64,000 bases of DNA from DASCNA01 sp036011305 (GCA_036011305.1 DASCNA010000066.1:7835-71834); one strand, 5' to 3'. Positions 26,431 through 35,521 are shown, numbered from the stretch's first letter. Made by a program: numbers and translations. Notes: generated from the letters alone by a model not told the origin.

Positions 26431-27312
26431 ATGAAGAGTATGACCGGTTATGGATTCAGTGAATGCTGTTGTCCTGATGGAATAAAATTTACTGTTGAAA
26501 TCAGAACAGTAAATAGAAAACAACTTGATATAAAATTGAATTTGCCGTCTGAGTTTTATGACCAGGAGTTAAAAATACGAAAATTAATATCAAACAAGAT
26601 AAGCAGAGGAAGTGTTAATGTAAAAATCTTTATGATATTATCAGGTAAAATTCTTAATGAAACTCTAACCATAAATCAAGATATTTTAAAAGTTTATATA
26701 GATAATGCAAATGAATTGCAAAACAGTTTAGGTATTGATAATAATCTGACACTAAAAGAACTGATAAGCTTACCTAAAGTAATAGAAACTGCTCAACCTG
26801 AACTGAATTCAGAATCTATTATTCAATCTCTTTTAGATACTGTTGACGGTGCATTGAATAATTTAAGAGAAACCCGTTTGGCAGAAGGTGAATTTCTGAA
26901 AAAAGATTTAGGAGAAAGATTGAATCATCTGGAAAATTTAATTAATGAGATAGAACCTTATACTGCTAACCTTCCTTCTATTTACAAAGAGCGGTTAATG
27001 AAAAAAATAGAAGATGAAAAAATTGATATTAACGATGATGACAGATTGCTTCGTGAAATAGTTATTTATTCAGATCGTTGCGATGTGAGTGAAGAGTTGA
27101 CAAGGCTGAAAAGTCACTTTAAACAGTTTTATAAATTGTTGTCAGAAAAGAAAAAACCGATAGGGCGTAATTTAGATTTTCTTACCCAGGAACTTCAGCG
27201 TGAGATTAACACTTTGGGCGTAAAAACAGCAAGCCCGGCAACATCCCCACTGGTTGTGACTTTTAAAACTGAGGTAGAAAAAATAAGAGAACAAGTTCAG
27301 AATATAGAATAG
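26431..27312 (+). CDS. yicC: YicC-family endoribonuclease
   Basis: A 293-residue protein of the conserved YicC/YloC family, implicated in RNA cleavage and stationary-phase survival. The diagnostic start MKSMTGYG is present, followed by VEIRTVNRKQLDIKLNLP (about 22-39). The C-terminal domain has DVSEELTRLKSHFKQF and the hallmark PIGRNLDFLTQELQREINTLG, ending in KTEVEKIREQVQNIE. I start at ATG 26431 behind a GAGGT site; the TTG at 26419 would place the site inside the gene. pabBC follows 37 bp downstream and may be co-transcribed. Confidence 0.95.
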   Translation: MKSMTGYGFSECCCPDGIKFTVEIRTVNRKQLDIKLNLPSEFYDQELKIRKLISNKISRGSVNVKIFMILSGKILNETLTINQDILKVYIDNANELQNSLGIDNNLTLKELISLPKVIETAQPELNSESIIQSLLDTVDGALNNLRETRLAEGEFLKKDLGERLNHLENLINEIEPYTANLPSIYKERLMKKIEDEKIDINDDDRLLREIVIYSDRCDVSEELTRLKSHFKQFYKLLSEKKKPIGRNLDFLTQELQREINTLGVKTASPATSPLVVTFKTEVEKIREQVQNIE

Positions 27313-27349
27313 AAAACATAAAAAATTAAAATTAAAGCTGAAAAATATA

Positions 27350-29092
27350 ATGCAAAATAAATCTGTAATACATGATGCGACAAATAAATGCTGGTTAGAA
27401 TATATTGATCCTGTAGAGATAGTTCAGACAACAGATTTAAACGAAGTTATTTCAACGCTGGAATATTTAGAAAAAAGAGTTAATCAGGATAAACTTTATG
27501 CTGTAGGATTTATATCATATGATGCTTCTCCTGCATTTGATTATGCATTGAAGGTTATTAAATCTGATAATGATTTTCCTCTTATATGGTTTGGCCTTTA
27601 TTCTTCATATAATAAAATTGATATACCGACTTATTCTTCAAATATGACATACTGCCATGACTGGCAGTCTACTGTTAACAGAGATGAGTATGATAAAGCT
27701 ATTTATGCCGTAAAAGAGAATATAAGGGAAGGTAATACTTATCAGGTTAATTATACAATGCGGCGTAATGCACAGTTCAGCGGAGATACTTGGCGTTTTT
27801 TCTGCGAACTGGCTCAGTCACAAAAAGCAGATTATCCTGCATATATAGAAACAGATGATTTTGTAATTTGTTCTGCTTCCCCAGAGCTTTTTTTCAGATA
27901 TGATAACGGTAATATTGTATCAAAGCCGATGAAAGGTACAGCGGGTCGCCGGCATACTACTGAAGACGATATAAAAGAAGCAGTAAAACTGTATCATTCT
28001 AATAAAAACAGGGCTGAAAACCTTATGATAGTGGATATGATTAGAAATGATTTGAGCAGAATTTCTGAAATAGGCACAGTAAAAGTACCGGCGTTGTTTG
28101 ATGTAGAGAAATATCCTACGGTATGGCAGATGACTTCTACAGTAGAAGCAAACAGTAAAAAATCTTTGACTGAAATACTTAAAGCTCTTTTTCCATGTGC
28201 ATCCATTACAGGAGCACCTAAGGCTTATACTATGAAAATAATTGCTGACCTTGAAAATACTCCTAGAAAAGTATATACGGGAGCTATCGGTTTTATAACG
28301 CCGGACTCAAAAGCTCAGTTTAATGTCGCAATACGAACGGTTATTATCGATAAACATAAGGAAACTGCTGAGTATGGTGTAGGGGGAGGCATTACTTGGG
28401 ACTCTACTGATAGCGATGAATATAATGAGTGTATAATTAAAACAAAATTTTTAAATCAGAGACAACCTCAATTTTCTCTCCTTGAAAGTCTTTTATGGAC
28501 TAATGATGATGGTTTTTTCCTTTTGGATTATCATTTACAAAGGCTATCTTCAACAGCAGAATATTTTGAATATAAACTTAATATTGACGATGTTGAACAA
28601 AAGTTACTTGAACATGCTGAAAACTTAAATAGTGCTGCCTGTAAAGTCAGATTACTGGTTTCTCACGATAGTATAATAACAGTTGAATCAGAGGAAATAG
28701 AATTTCCTTCAGAAACTATGTCTGAAATAAAAGTTACTTTAGCGGATGAACCGATAAACAAGAATAATCCTTTTTTATATCATAAGACTACAAATAGAAC
28801 AATATACAGTCACTATAAAAATAGATTTCCAGAATATGATGAAGTCATCTTATGGAACTCAGATAGAGAAATTACTGAATGTACTTCTTCCAATATAGTT
28901 ATAAAAAAAGATGGTAAACTTATTACCCCTGAAATAAAGAGCGGTTTGCTTGCGGGTACATTCAGATCTTATCTTCTGGACAATAATGAAATATCAGAAA
29001 GAGTTGTGACAGTCGAAGATTTAATGTCAAGTGATGAAATTTATATAATTAATTCTGTCCGTAAATGGCGTAGAGCCAAAATAAATTTGTAA
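27350..29092 (+). CDS. pabB: Aminodeoxychorismate synthase I fused to aminodeoxychorismate lyase (PabB-PabC)
   Basis: A 580-residue fusion for the p-aminobenzoate branch of folate synthesis. Residues 1-375 are PabB, with the chorismate-binding motifs NIREGNTYQVNYT, CSASPELFF, SKPMKGTAGRR, the catalytic-region segment NRAENLMIVDMIRNDLSRI, TGAPKAYTMKII and GVGGGITWDS. Residues 380-580 are PabC, a fold-IV PLP enzyme: FSLLESLLW, the PLP lysine in LYHKTTNRT, then ITECTSSNIVIKKDGKLITP and GLLAGTFRS. This order occurs in many bacteria. A separate glutaminase (PabA) is not in the window. Downstream there is a spacer with a minus-strand small gene. Confidence 0.95.
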   Translation: MQNKSVIHDATNKCWLEYIDPVEIVQTTDLNEVISTLEYLEKRVNQDKLYAVGFISYDASPAFDYALKVIKSDNDFPLIWFGLYSSYNKIDIPTYSSNMTYCHDWQSTVNRDEYDKAIYAVKENIREGNTYQVNYTMRRNAQFSGDTWRFFCELAQSQKADYPAYIETDDFVICSASPELFFRYDNGNIVSKPMKGTAGRRHTTEDDIKEAVKLYHSNKNRAENLMIVDMIRNDLSRISEIGTVKVPALFDVEKYPTVWQMTSTVEANSKKSLTEILKALFPCASITGAPKAYTMKIIADLENTPRKVYTGAIGFITPDSKAQFNVAIRTVIIDKHKETAEYGVGGGITWDSTDSDEYNECIIKTKFLNQRQPQFSLLESLLWTNDDGFFLLDYHLQRLSSTAEYFEYKLNIDDVEQKLLEHAENLNSAACKVRLLVSHDSIITVESEEIEFPSETMSEIKVTLADEPINKNNPFLYHKTTNRTIYSHYKNRFPEYDEVILWNSDREITECTSSNIVIKKDGKLITPEIKSGLLAGTFRSYLLDNNEISERVVTVEDLMSSDEIYIINSVRKWRRAKINL

Positions 29093-29100
29093 TTTTATTT

Positions 29101-29141
29101 ATTAAAAGATAAAAGCTCCCTGAACTGTTAGAGTGGGAGCT
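29101..29141 (-). terminator. Terminator-like hairpin after the 26-aa peptide gene
   Basis: A 7-bp stem AGCTCCC (29114-29120) with GGGAGCT (29135-29141) and a 14-nt loop. Read on the minus strand it is followed by TTTTATCTTTT (29104-29114), a usable U-tract; on the plus strand no T-tract follows. It lies 27 bp after the small peptide ORF. It might also slow pabBC transcripts. Confidence 0.55.
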
Positions 29142-29168
29142 CAATGAATAGAATGTTTTAATGGAATT

Positions 29169-29249
29169 TTAGCATAATTTTTCGAATGCCTTCCAGTAAC
29201 CTTTCCATATCTTATCTACTATTTTTCTTATTGATTTTCTAATATCCAT
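29169..29249 (-). CDS. Candidate 26-aa cationic amphipathic peptide
   Basis: An ATG-started frame of 26 codons, beginning MDIRKSIRKIV and ending FEKLC. Hydrophobic residues fall at 3, 7, 10, 11, 14, 15, 18, 19, 22 and 25, an almost perfect one-face helix with two Trp and one Tyr. There are eight Lys/Arg and three Asp/Glu, net about +5. A terminator-like hairpin follows 27 bp downstream on the same strand. Length and shape recall phenol-soluble modulins, delta-lysin or type I toxin peptides, but no sequence match is claimed. The ribosome site (GAGTTG, about 10 nt upstream) is weak. Chance is possible, yet the regular pattern argues for a gene. Confidence 0.45.
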   Translation of the reverse strand: MDIRKSIRKIVDKIWKGYWKAFEKLC

Positions 29250-29406
29250 ATATTTTCAACTCAATACATTATTGTTGCATAAAAGGAATTATTTCCTTTT
29301 AAACGGAAGGATTTTAAATCCCGTCAGTTTCCAAAAGAGCATTAGAATACATGATTTTAGAATTTATGCAAATTTAAATTGAAATAAATTAATAGTTATG
29401 GGATTT

Positions 29407-30033
29407 TTATACTGTAGCTAAAGTCAATAGATATTCAAGAAATTCTTCAACAAATTCAGGCGTGTAGTCTTCGCAGTTAAAGGTTTTCAGCATCATGTGT
29501 TTTGAGACAACAAGAGAGTGCAGAAGTGAAAATATATTCATACATTTTAAAGAAACTATTTTTTCATTTTTATCAGTTAGATTATTAGCCTTACTTATTA
29601 TTAATTTTATGGCTTCATAATTTAAACTTATTTTAGTTGCAATTTCATCTGAAGTGAATTTGGATAGTTTTAATCTCAGGAAAAAAATATATCTTGATTT
29701 TGTTTTATTACTGATGAATATTTTTATATGAAATAATAAGCTTTTTTTTAAAAGGGAACGCCATATATCTGATCCAAGGTTATTTTCCAATAAAAAATTT
29801 ATTTCATTTTCAAGAGGCTGTAAATCAATTTTATACTGTTCTACTACACTGTCTATGCATGCCATGTGAAGATCTTTTTTACTACCGAAATGATACGAAA
29901 TAGCATAATTGTTCAACCCGGCTTTGGATGTTAGGCTACGTGTTGAAACTCCGTCATAGCCATATTCAGCAAATTCCTCTATCGCGACTTCTAGAAGTTT
30001 TTCTTTTGTAGATATTTTATCTTGTTTTTTCAT
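29407..30033 (-). CDS. TetR-family regulator of efflux operon 2
   Basis: A 208-residue TetR protein and close paralogue of the gene at 18539. HTH: KEKLLEVAIEEFAEYGYDGV, then STRSLTSKAGLNNYAISYHF and GSKKDLHMACI. The C-terminal segment KHMMLKTFNCEDYTPEFVEE resembles the end of the orphan TetR at 19441. It is the last gene of the second efflux operon, starting 14 bp after the MFS stop, mirroring the first module exactly. It probably represses this operon through the doubled TTGATATATT element upstream. Confidence 0.9.
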   Translation of the reverse strand: MKKQDKISTKEKLLEVAIEEFAEYGYDGVSTRSLTSKAGLNNYAISYHFGSKKDLHMACIDSVVEQYKIDLQPLENEINFLLENNLGSDIWRSLLKKSLLFHIKIFISNKTKSRYIFFLRLKLSKFTSDEIATKISLNYEAIKLIISKANNLTDKNEKIVSLKCMNIFSLLHSLVVSKHMMLKTFNCEDYTPEFVEEFLEYLLTLATV

Positions 30034-30047
30034 GATATTTATTATAG

Positions 30048-31556
30048 TTATATTTTATGCTGTTTTACAACTTTATTTATTTTATTAAAAAATAGGGGGA
30101 TCAAGCATAATATAATACATCCTGCCAGAGAAAAATAAAACATATTTATATAGCTCATAAAAACTGAATTTGAGTTAATTATTTCTGAAGATAATAATAT
30201 TTTTGCATGATGTGTAATATCAATCGGACTATTTTGAAGCCATGATTTGAAATTTAAATTATATGGAGAAATAAATTTTACCATAGAATGCCAATTTACC
30301 TGTGTCATATGAGAGATCAAAATAGCGCCTAAGGCTGCACCTAATGAAGAACCCAGCATTTGGAAAAAACTAAACATGCCCCCTGCGCTATTTGATAATT
30401 CTTTAGGAAATTTGTAATAGGCAATTATCATAAGAGGCATAAAAAACAATGCAACAGCAGCGCCTTGGAGTAAAACTGGAAGCACTAAATATATAAGGCT
30501 GGAGGCCGGGCTTAACAATAACAGTAGATAGTTGGATATTCCAAAACATAGAATACCTCCTATAATAAAATATCTTACATCTATTTTTTTACAGAGTTTG
30601 ACTAAAATAGGAGTTGCAATAAGTGCTACTATGCCGCGAGGTGCTACCAAAATACCTGTTGTTTCAACCGGCAGTTTGAAGGAGTTCTCAAGGAATAGAG
30701 GAAAATAACAGAGAACACCGTATATCAAACACATATAAAGCATGAATAAAATGCATGCTACAGTAAAGTTTTTGTATTTAAATATTCTGAAATCTATTAC
30801 TGACTTACCTAAAGTTGCACGCCAGATGAAGAAAGCAATAAATATAATTCCGATAATTAATGAAAGTGTTATTGTTTCTGATGAAAACCATCCACTGATA
30901 TTGCCGTCATTTAAAAAAAACTCTATGAAGCCAACACCTATACATAAGAAGAAAAAACTTAAATAGTCAATTTTTATCGGTTCAATTTTTGATTCCTTCA
31001 TATATTTTACAAGAATAAGAAAACAAAATATACAGATTGGTAGATTTATATAGAAAATCCATCTCCACTCAAGATGCTGCGTGATAAAACCTCCTAATAT
31101 TGGACCAGCTATCGGACCTGATATCAGCATAAGAGTATATACTGAAAGAATTTTAGGTCTTTCCTTGTCGTTGAATGATTCAATAATGTATCCCATTGTT
31201 AACGTTGGTATAAATGCTCCACTAATTCCCTGTAGAACTCTGAATAAGACGATTTCACTTAAAGAAGTTGACATACCGCAAAGAGCCGAATTAATAGCAA
31301 ATATAAAACAGCATATCAATATGGCTTTTTTTCTACCAATCAATTTTGCAATAAGACCACTTAACGGCATACATATTGTTGCAGCAATGACATAACCAGA
31401 TATTATCCATGAAGCCTGATCTGTATTAGCTCCTATTGATCCCATTATATGAGAAAGAGCTACGCTGACAATTGTAATATCTATTACTGTAGTTAGTGTC
31501 AGTACACTAAGTACTAATGCAATAAATGTTCTTTTTTCACTCCAGAAACTTTCCAT
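30048..31556 (-). CDS. EmrB/QacA-type MFS efflux transporter (copy 2)
   Basis: A 502-residue 14-helix DHA2 antiporter, alike along its length to the gene at 17024 (shared blocks include IDITIVSVALSHIMGSIGAN, QASWIISGYVI, RVLQGISGAFIPTLTMGYII and KFPKELSN). A GAGGT site precedes the ATG. It lies 19 bp after the EmrA-like gene and 14 bp before tetR. The two pumps differ mainly in the periplasmic loop near the C-terminus, so they may export related but distinct compounds. Confidence 0.92.
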   Translation of the reverse strand: MESFWSEKRTFIALVLSVLTLTTVIDITIVSVALSHIMGSIGANTDQASWIISGYVIAATICMPLSGLIAKLIGRKKAILICCFIFAINSALCGMSTSLSEIVLFRVLQGISGAFIPTLTMGYIIESFNDKERPKILSVYTLMLISGPIAGPILGGFITQHLEWRWIFYINLPICIFCFLILVKYMKESKIEPIKIDYLSFFFLCIGVGFIEFFLNDGNISGWFSSETITLSLIIGIIFIAFFIWRATLGKSVIDFRIFKYKNFTVACILFMLYMCLIYGVLCYFPLFLENSFKLPVETTGILVAPRGIVALIATPILVKLCKKIDVRYFIIGGILCFGISNYLLLLLSPASSLIYLVLPVLLQGAAVALFFMPLMIIAYYKFPKELSNSAGGMFSFFQMLGSSLGAALGAILISHMTQVNWHSMVKFISPYNLNFKSWLQNSPIDITHHAKILLSSEIINSNSVFMSYINMFYFSLAGCIILCLIPLFFNKINKVVKQHKI

Positions 31557-31575
31557 AATATACCTCTTAAATTTA

Positions 31576-32565
31576 TTAAGAGACTGTATTTACTGTAACA
31601 TTTACAGTAGATCCAACTCTTAGAGGAGCATTCAGATTATTGTTTTTTACAAGTATTCTGACTGGAAACCTCTGAGTTACTTTTACCCAGTTGCCAGTTG
31701 CATTTTCAGAGGGGATAAGCGAATATGTAGAACCACTGCCATAAGCAATACTTTGAACTTTTCCAGAGATATTTTTCCCGTACATATCAATATAAACGTT
31801 TACATCCTGTCCAGGTTTAATTCTTCTTAAATCAGTTTCCTTAAAATTAGCTTTTATCCACCACTGATCAGATTCAATGAAAGCAAACAATTGTTCTCCA
31901 ATATTTATATATTCTCCAGCAGCCAGATGAAAGTTACTTACATATCCGTCAGCAGGTGCATATATTTTTGTATAACTTAAATTCAATTCTGCGTTGTTTA
32001 GTTCAATGTTAGATTCTTTTACCGTAGAATTTGCAACATCTATTTTTAATTTTTTCTGTTTTAATATAGATAATGCTGAAGCAAGTTTTTCTTTTGAAAC
32101 ATTAAAATTTTTGATTGTTTCGTCCTCCTGTTGATTAGAAACAATATGTTTTTTATTTAAATAGGTATTTCGCTTGTATGTCTGTTTAGAGTATAAATAA
32201 TTAGTATTAGCCTCATTGACCAAAACTTGTGCTACATGGGCATTACTTTTTGATAATTTTACATTTTGTTCTGCTTGTAACAAATCTGTTTTTGCTTTAT
32301 TTACTGCTATTTGGTAAGGCTTTTTATCTATTGTAAATAAAAGTGTTCCTTTTTTAACATATTCATTATTAGTAATATTTATTGAAGAAATATTTCCATT
32401 AATATTTGGTGCAATTTGTACTATATATGCTTTGATATAAGCATCATCAGTAGAAGGATAATATGAAATATATTTATAATATCCAATTGCTGCGGAAGTA
32501 GCACATATTAATATTATGACGCCTATTATGAATTGCTTATTACATATTAACTTTTTTATGCTCAT
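31576..32565 (-). CDS. EmrA-like membrane fusion protein (copy 2)
   Basis: A 329-residue paralogue of the adaptor at 16015: N-terminal anchor (about 12-31), STDDAYIKAYIVQIAPNING, half-lipoyl segments around a coiled coil (about 80-195; this copy is Asn/Lys-rich and Ala-poor compared with copy 1), IYAPADGYVSNFHLAAGEY, then the barrel with WWIKANFKETDLRRIKPGQD. It starts the second efflux operon, which is oriented opposite to the first. Confidence 0.9.
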   Translation of the reverse strand: MSIKKLICNKQFIIGVIILICATSAAIGYYKYISYYPSTDDAYIKAYIVQIAPNINGNISSINITNNEYVKKGTLLFTIDKKPYQIAVNKAKTDLLQAEQNVKLSKSNAHVAQVLVNEANTNYLYSKQTYKRNTYLNKKHIVSNQQEDETIKNFNVSKEKLASALSILKQKKLKIDVANSTVKESNIELNNAELNLSYTKIYAPADGYVSNFHLAAGEYINIGEQLFAFIESDQWWIKANFKETDLRRIKPGQDVNVYIDMYGKNISGKVQSIAYGSGSTYSLIPSENATGNWVKVTQRFPVRILVKNNNLNAPLRVGSTVNVTVNTVS

Positions 32566-32607
32566 TTTGAACTCTTCGGATTAAATGATTATTTATAATA
32601 ATAATAA

Positions 32608-32634
32608 AATATATCAATTGACCAAATATATCAA
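32608..32634 (-). promoter_or_regulatory. Doubled TTGATATATT element before efflux operon 2
   Basis: Two copies of TTGATATATT (minus strand; 32608-32617 and 32625-32634) lie 17 bp apart, 43-69 bp upstream of the emrA-like ATG. One copy is found at the equivalent place before operon 1. Candidate TetR operator or overlapping promoter element. Confidence 0.5.
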
Positions 32635-32746
32635 ACGAACGAAATAATAATTTATAAAAAAATAACATATTGAGTTAAAAAATAAAAGATACCTAAATAT
32701 TTATTGCTGCAGTTTGTTAAAAGAATTTGTTATTCTCTATTAAAAT

Positions 32747-32787
32747 AAAAAGTTTCTACTCCTCACAATAAAGAGTAGAAACTTTTT
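32747..32787 (-). terminator. Strong terminator of the GDSL lipase gene
   Basis: A perfect 15-bp stem, AAAAAGTTTCTACTC (32747-32761) with GAGTAGAAACTTTTT (32773-32787), with an 11-nt loop and T-tracts in both directions. It lies 34 bp after the lipase stop. Confidence 0.92.
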
Positions 32788-32821
32788 AAAATTAATAATC
32801 GTTCTTTGGTTAATTATCTAT

Positions 32822-34255
32822 TTACAGATATTGTACAACGTCATTTGCTGTGACGACTTTAGTAGGTTTAGGTTCATTAAAATTAGTGAACTCATCACTA
32901 TTAACTAATTTATATAATTCATAGGCAACTACCTGTTGTCCCTGAGTTGTCAAATGCTCATCATTCCAAAACATATATCCTGTTGTATCTACGCCTTTAG
33001 CCTGTTCTAAATTATGTCTTTGAAGCAAGTTGCATGTTGCAATATAACTTTGATTATTATGGTCGGCAAATGGTTCCTTTTTGCTAAGTACATTCATTGT
33101 GTGCTGTAAATTTAGAAATTGAATATCAACTTTTGACCTCATATGATGTATATTATATTGAAAAGCTACACTTTTAATATCATTTTTCAGTCTAGAGTTG
33201 TATATATATACTAAATAATTTACGAACCAATCAGGTATTGCTTTTGGTGCAACCGGAAGCAGTCCAAGGTTATATTGTGATATTACTACAATATGTTTTG
33301 GCTGAACTCCAGAATCTAGTAGTTGCTTAACTCTTGCACTTACTCTATCTGGAATTGTTTTTTCTATTTTTTTAAGGAATTCTAAAGGATTGTGATTTTT
33401 TGTATATACAACCAGTGCCTCAGCTATATCGTTTGCTCCACTCCATACTATGTACTGAGTATTGTTATCTACATATGTTTTTTTATCATTATGATCTTTT
33501 TGAAAATATTTGATTTGAACTCCAAGGCCTGGATCTCCCATTTTTTCCAGTTGTGATTCATCTGTATTGTTGTTATAATAATTCTGTCTAAGAGTGTATA
33601 TATTCTGTGGATCTGTAGGTGTGTTATAAGGGATATCTCCGTATTGGGGTCTATAAAAAGTTACATGTCTGATATCTGTCCATGACTGTGCACCAATAAA
33701 TGCATAATCAACTGAAACATTTGGATCATATTTAGGTGTGGCTGGATAAATATCCACCCATGGTTTTAGAATGCTACTGCCAAAGTTATTCTTCATCATA
33801 TTCATATAATATTCGCTCCAACCTACTGATCTAGTATTTCTATGAAGACCATTTAGAGGACTCCATTGATAACCTAAATAACTTTTTAGTTTGACTAATG
33901 TTGGATAAGTGAAAACTTTTTTTGTTCCTGGAACAGTATATGGCATGCCATATAAGAGCTTTGAATATTCTACAGGTGAAGAATCAGGTGTCCATGAAGC
34001 ATCTGTCAGGATTTTTAATGCCTGATTTGGAATTACTCCTGAATCATTAGGTATGTGATGAACAGATGTATCTAATGTACCGCTTTCCGGGACATTACCG
34101 ATATCAGATTGACTATCTCCAAATATTATCATATTGGAATAATACTTTGATGGAGATGGAGCTACATTTGCATCCCATGCATAACTCATTGTTGTAAACA
34201 AAATACAATACAGTATTATTGTCCCGGTTATTATCTTATTTTGTATCTTTTTCAT
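32822..34255 (-). CDS. Secreted SGNH/GDSL-family lipase or acyltransferase
   Basis: A 477-residue exported hydrolase. It has a signal peptide (to about residue 26, TMSYA-W) and then the GDSL blocks: block I IIFGDSQSDIGN with the nucleophile Ser48, the block III G-x-N-D in VWSGANDI, and block V DEHLTTQGQQ with the catalytic Asp-x-x-His. The layout resembles secreted phospholipases/lysophospholipases of the Legionella PlaA/thermolabile-hemolysin type, enzymes that attack host lipids; substrate is not proved. It opens the secreted-protein cluster, is transcribed alone and ends at a strong terminator. Confidence 0.88.
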   Translation of the reverse strand: MKKIQNKIITGTIILYCILFTTMSYAWDANVAPSPSKYYSNMIIFGDSQSDIGNVPESGTLDTSVHHIPNDSGVIPNQALKILTDASWTPDSSPVEYSKLLYGMPYTVPGTKKVFTYPTLVKLKSYLGYQWSPLNGLHRNTRSVGWSEYYMNMMKNNFGSSILKPWVDIYPATPKYDPNVSVDYAFIGAQSWTDIRHVTFYRPQYGDIPYNTPTDPQNIYTLRQNYYNNNTDESQLEKMGDPGLGVQIKYFQKDHNDKKTYVDNNTQYIVWSGANDIAEALVVYTKNHNPLEFLKKIEKTIPDRVSARVKQLLDSGVQPKHIVVISQYNLGLLPVAPKAIPDWFVNYLVYIYNSRLKNDIKSVAFQYNIHHMRSKVDIQFLNLQHTMNVLSKKEPFADHNNQSYIATCNLLQRHNLEQAKGVDTTGYMFWNDEHLTTQGQQVVAYELYKLVNSDEFTNFNEPKPTKVVTANDVVQYL

Positions 34256-34447
34256 TTTTTTACCTTTTGTTTGATTATTAATTTTTACTGTAATTACCAG
34301 TAAAAATATTGAGATTATTTATATTAAATACAGTTTATATATTTATACGAGTGGTGGAAATATAAGAATTGACACAGAGATTATTAATCTGCACACGGCA
34401 AAAGCTTAATCTTTTTTAAAAATTATTTCCAATAAACCGAAATATCT

Positions 34448-34690
34448 TCAGAAAATTGATGTAGTAAATAGTCCCCCATAAAGAATACAGAATTCTTGGG
34501 GAAAAATTATGTGGCCAGGCGGGCGAATAATATGAAATAGATGAGCATCGGAAAATGTAAGAACATATGATGGCAATAGTAAAAAATAGCTTATAAAAAC
34601 TGCTATAACAGCTATGACTAATGAATAGAGACCATAGCTTACCATATTTGTAATCGTATATTCTTGTATTGTATCATTATCATTATACAT
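34448..34690 (-). CDS. Small two-helix membrane protein
   Basis: An 80-residue hypothetical protein. The ATG at 34690 is chosen because a perfect AAGGAG site lies 8 nt upstream; longer frames to 34825 start inside AT-rich spacer. It has one clear hydrophobic stretch (VSYGLYSLVIAVIAVFISYF), a second weaker one near the C-terminus, and a Pro/His-rich segment between (HIIRPPGHIIFPQ). No family recognised. It is divergent from the decayed HTH gene at 34840 and sits between that remnant and the lipase gene. Confidence 0.5.
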   Translation of the reverse strand: MYNDNDTIQEYTITNMVSYGLYSLVIAVIAVFISYFLLLPSYVLTFSDAHLFHIIRPPGHIIFPQEFCILYGGLFTTSIF

Positions 34691-34839
34691 ATTTTGACTC
34701 CTTATTTTAGGAAGTGTTAAAAATAATGTTGCACTCAGAATAATAAACAGTAATTCATTCTCTAAAATTGATAGTTTAGTGTAATATTGCATGCGATATA
34801 TAATAAAATATAACAATATATGCAATATTGCACTTGATT

Positions 34840-35060
34840 ATGTTTGGTGAAAAAGAGTTTAAGAAGATAAGAATAGACAAAAAGTTAACACAGCAACAAT
34901 TAGGAGAGCTTTTAGGTAGATCCTTGAGGACTATCCAGCTTTGGAAAAGGGAAGTATAGAACCACCTAAATCTGTTTTTCCGCTAATTTTTATTTTTTGA
35001 AGTTCCCATAGCTTCAATATCCGATCATGTTATTAAAGAGAAGGCTGCTCTTAAGTATGG
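34840..35060 (+). pseudogene. Decayed head of an HTH-PAS regulator
   Basis: From the ATG at 34840 the frame reads MFGEKEFKKIRIDKKL, then TQQQLGELLGRSLRTIQLW, which is nearly the N-terminus of the intact regulator at 43132 (TQKQLAELLGRSLRTIQLW). One base is then missing after the Trp codon and a TAG follows at 34957. In the shifted frame the match resumes as GSIEPPKSVFPLI, loses two more bases, and continues as nucleotide likeness (CTTCAATATCCGATCA) to about 35060. So this is a recent dead copy of the HTH part with two small deletions; the PAS part is gone. Confidence 0.85.
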
Positions 35061-35144
35061 TTCTTTCCAACCTGAGTACTTACTATAGTATATTTATAGT
35101 TGTTCATTTAATTAATTGTTAATCATTTCTCGTTCTTTCTAAGT

Positions 35145-35255
35145 TAGTCATTTTTGACGACAAATGAATAATCCTCTCATTTTTCATATATTTTTGGTTT
35201 GAATGTTATGATTTTCTCTTTACAAATTTTTACAATAATCCTTATTTAACAAATG
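35145..35255 (-). pseudogene. Decayed tail of an HTH-PAS regulator
   Basis: On the minus strand the frame ending at TAA 35145-35147 reads IYEK-stop-EDYSFVVKND. It matches the very end of the intact regulator at 37153 (IYEGEEDYSFVVETDVTD). Nucleotide likeness seems to reach about 35255. It opposes the HTH remnant next to it, so the two fragments come from at least two different dead regulator copies. Confidence 0.7.
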
Positions 35256-35521
35256 ATGGAAAAATTATTAATGCTACTTATGAAAATACTTGTGAATTAG
35301 CATGTAATATTTCGGACAAAGATTATATGTGTTGTCTATATGCGAAATATTGCATGCATATTGATATTTTTTTTGAAAATTATAACTGTTTTTTATTAAA
35401 AAAAATACAAATTTATGTCGGGATATAAAATTACATTAAATGTAAATAAAAAATATTCGTATAGAAATTTAAGAAAAAAAGATGAAAACTTATTTAACAC
35501 AAAAAATAAAAGGGACAAATA
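35256..35521 (+). other. Upstream region of the thaumatin-like gene
   Basis: About 270 bp, extremely AT-rich. It holds no gene I can support. The ATATTGCATGCATATTG stretch (about 35346) recalls the GCAATATTGC near the HTH remnant start at 34820. AAAAGGGA gives the ribosome site of the next gene. Confidence 0.4.

Noticed and set aside
35160..35420. Stop-poor plus-strand frame upstream of the thaumatin-like gene
   Set aside because: No start codon in a sensible place, odd composition, and part of it overlaps the better-supported minus-strand PAS tail remnant.
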